Shown piece by piece: positions 32,215 to 33,817 of a stretch of DNA of 33,817 nucleotides. Both the position numbers and the translations under genes were made by a program. The notes below the pieces were generated by a model, which worked only from the letters and a program-made list of their open reading frames with translations, did no database searches and was not told where the DNA came from. Each line of letters starts with the position of its first letter. Position 1 is the stretch's first letter. Source of the stretch: Ramlibacter sp. (GTDB taxonomy: Bacteria > Pseudomonadota > Gammaproteobacteria > Burkholderiales > Burkholderiaceae_C); assembly GCA_021323335.1 (NCBI GenBank), contig JAJTCN010000029.1, positions 1 through 33,817 of the forward strand. The letters run 5' to 3'.

Positions 32215-33161
32215 CGCACGAAACTCCGGATCGCGTCCGTCAACGCCGTATCCGGCGTGTTGATCGCATACACCTCGGACATGTGGCTGTGGCCGCGCAA
32301 CTGCAGGAAAGTCGGGCAGCGCCCGGCCTCGCACAGCGCCGCGCGCGCCTGCTCGGACTGGCGATGGAAGTCGGAGGGGTCGAGCTCGGCGTACGCCACC
32401 AGCATCGGCAGCCGCGCCGCCGCCATGCCCGGCAACGCCGAGCGCGCCGCGTAGACCGAAGGATCGCGGCCGAAGTAGGCCTGCAACGGCGGATTGGGGT
32501 CGGCCGAGACCGGATCGAACAGGCCGGACACCAGGATCGCGCCGGCGATGCCGCCGCCTGGTGCGACGTGGAACTGCCGATGGGCGACGTATTGCGCAAC
32601 GTGCGCGGCGCCGGCCGAATGGCCCATCACGTAGATGCGCGCCGGATCGCCGCCGCGCGCGGCGATGTTCTGCCGCACCCACGACAGCGCCGCGGCCAGG
32701 TCCTGCTGCGCGGCCGGCCAGGGGTTCTGCGGCGCGAGCCGGTACGTGATGTTGATGCCGACCATGCCGTTCTTCACGGCCCACAGCGCGATGTTGTCGT
32801 AGAAGGGGCTGGTGCCGGTGCGCTTGTCGCCGGCGACAAAGGCGCCGCCGTGCACGAACACCAGCACGGGGCGCGCTGCGCCCGTTGCGGTCGGCGTGAA
32901 GACATCCAGGCGGTGCCGCGCATCGGCGCCGTAGCGCTCGTCGCGCGCCACGCGCACATCGGCATACGGCTCGCGCTGCTGCATCGGTGCGTACAGCGCC
33001 GCGGTGGGCGGCGGTGCGACGACGCGTCCCATCTGCACCAGCTGCGCGGAGATGTGCGGCGGCACCTGCGAGGCCACGGGACCGGACGCGATCGGCGCGG
33101 GCGCGGGGGCGGTGGCGCAGCCGGCGAGCAGCAAGGCGGCGGCGAGGAAGGCGGCGTGCAT
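32211..33161 (-). CDS. Alpha/beta-hydrolase esterase lipoprotein
   Basis: This 316-aa protein has a lipoprotein signal with lipobox LLAGC (Cys15), so it should be anchored in the cell envelope. After a Pro-rich linker comes a carboxylesterase fold of the BD-FAE/hormone-sensitive lipase type: HGGAF (104-108, oxyanion hole), GHSAG with nucleophile Ser182, then Asp in AELDPSD and His in RGHSHMSE. ATG 33161 has AGGAGA 8 bases upstream. Placed against the end of the second catabolic trio, it may release the acid that the Bug proteins bind (inference). Confidence 0.87.
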   Translation of the reverse strand: MHAAFLAAALLLAGCATAPAPAPIASGPVASQVPPHISAQLVQMGRVVAPPPTAALYAPMQQREPYADVRVARDERYGADARHRLDVFTPTATGAARPVLVFVHGGAFVAGDKRTGTSPFYDNIALWAVKNGMVGINITYRLAPQNPWPAAQQDLAAALSWVRQNIAARGGDPARIYVMGHSAGAAHVAQYVAHRQFHVAPGGGIAGAILVSGLFDPVSADPNPPLQAYFGRDPSVYAARSALPGMAAARLPMLVAYAELDPSDFHRQSEQARAALCEAGRCPTFLQLRGHSHMSEVYAINTPDTALTDAIRSFVR

Positions 33162-33189
33162 GGAGGGTCTCCTGTTGTAGGTGCGGAAG

Positions 33190-33206
33190 ATTATGCGCAA
33201 GCGCAT
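33190..33206 (-). promoter_or_regulatory. Candidate promoter -10 with overlapping palindrome upstream of the esterase
   Basis: On the minus strand CATAAT (33190-33195, 5 of 6 matches to the -10 consensus) lies about 30 bases before the ATG. It is overlapped by the perfect palindrome arms ATGCGC/GCGCAT (33193-33206), a possible repressor site. The -35 region (GGGACT) is poor. A second 6-bp inverted repeat CCGTGC/GCACGG lies at 33260-33277 nearer the next gene. Confidence 0.4.
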
Positions 33207-33310
33207 CGGAACAGTCCCGCGTGACCTGGAAGCGACATCCGTCGCGCGGCCCGCACCAACCGTGCTGTAGTGCACGGCGCCGGCGAGGGAGCGCCCCTAA
33301 ACTGGGCGGC

Positions 33311-33793
33311 ATGCATGCGCAGCTCCTGGATCACCCGGACGAACTCCAACGTGCCTATGCCGTCGCCACGCCGGCAGCCCGGCTGCGCGCGATCAAGCAG
33401 CGCCTGGCGAGCGTCCACGCCGAGATGGCGTCCACGCGGCTCGTCACCATGGTGGCGGCGGTGGAGGCGCTGGCCCGCTCATTGGTCGTGCATTCCTTCG
33501 GCCGCCCCTCCAGCACGGCGGAGATGCGGCATCGCCAATTCCGCGAAAGCAGCCCCCAGGCGCTGGTCGAGGAGGTGTTGCGCCTGCGCGGTGCTGCCAG
33601 CCCGGCCGCTCACTTCGAGGGCGATACCTGGGAGACGTTCGACAACGCCGTGCGTTATCGCGACCTGATCGTCCACGAGTGCACCTATGTCGGACAGGAC
33701 CGGCTGGATATCTTGATCTCGGCGGCGGACGAGGTGTTGCGCGGGCTGATCGAACTGGCGGGACTGGAAGCCGGACCTCGCACGGTCGGCTGA
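33311..33793 (+). CDS. HEPN-like helical protein, 160 aa
   Basis: This is an all-helical small protein with no signal or membrane segment. The segment RYRDLIVHECTYVG contains Arg117-Asp-x3-His122, the Rx4H pattern of HEPN-superfamily RNases and nucleotidyltransferase partners. Helices before it (LARSLVVHSFG, PQALVEEVLRL) fit the four-helix HEPN bundle. No toxin or antitoxin partner is visible; the window ends 24 bases later. It is divergent from the esterase. HEPN membership is inferred from the motif and helical pattern only. Confidence 0.55.
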   Translation: MHAQLLDHPDELQRAYAVATPAARLRAIKQRLASVHAEMASTRLVTMVAAVEALARSLVVHSFGRPSSTAEMRHRQFRESSPQALVEEVLRLRGAASPAAHFEGDTWETFDNAVRYRDLIVHECTYVGQDRLDILISAADEVLRGLIELAGLEAGPRTVG

Positions 33794-33817
33794 CCTCCAC
33801 GCCGGGGTGCGGCTGCG

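Overview
This is GC-rich DNA packed with genes that have short gaps and many ATGA/GTGA start-stop overlaps. The gene families point to a betaproteobacterium of the order Burkholderiales, most likely Comamonadaceae (Ramlibacter/Variovorax-like). The evidence is two Bug-type (tripartite tricarboxylate) solute-binding proteins, a leaderful ExbB followed by two ExbDs, a Pro-rich TonB-like protein, and pntAB next to fadD. The genus is an inference. I saw no tRNA, rRNA, CRISPR array, transposase or phage gene.

Layout. 1-84 is the start of hpf (cut by the window edge). 343-723 holds two small reading frames of unknown function ending at a good terminator. 861-3077 encodes a patatin-like lipase and the CorA magnesium channel. 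3077-6295 is a metal (probably zinc) uptake module: a small His/Cys exported protein, an outer-membrane protein with an acidic His-rich loop, a TroA/ZnuA-like binding protein and a membrane permease, but no ATPase. mtnN converges on it. A compound palindromic repeat (6938-7060) separates mtnN from the pntA-pntB-fadD operon (7059-11791, minus strand). 11918-13827 has a membrane-anchored metallophosphoesterase and an unknown protein. 13824-15968 is exbB-exbD-exbD plus a His-containing membrane protein (minus strand). 16022-16543 is a Nudix hydrolase. 16607-17962 is a TonB-like protein with a very long Pro-Ala/Pro-Val domain and no TonB C-terminal domain. 17995-20249 has mnmA, a methyltransferase and a 56-residue acidic protein.

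20358-33161 is an accessory catabolic island with the most interesting structure. A minus-strand operon runs EthD-like protein, leaderless sugar-type binding protein, SDR dehydrogenase, Bug binding protein, cupin, aldehyde dehydrogenase, TPP-dependent lyase, LysR. A divergent plus-strand group starts with a second LysR gene and then repeats the core as paralogues: Bug, SDR, leaderless binding protein. An esterase lipoprotein converges on its end. The two cores are close paralogues placed head-to-head around one promoter region. My inferred scheme is: the esterase releases an acid in the periplasm, Bug proteins bind it, the SDRs oxidise it, and the TPP lyase plus aldehyde dehydrogenase convert a 2-oxo acid through an aldehyde to a carboxylate. 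The two RbsB-like proteins have no export signal, no DNA-binding domain and no transporter partners here, so they may be cytoplasmic ligand-binding proteins of a new kind. The window ends with a small HEPN-like protein.
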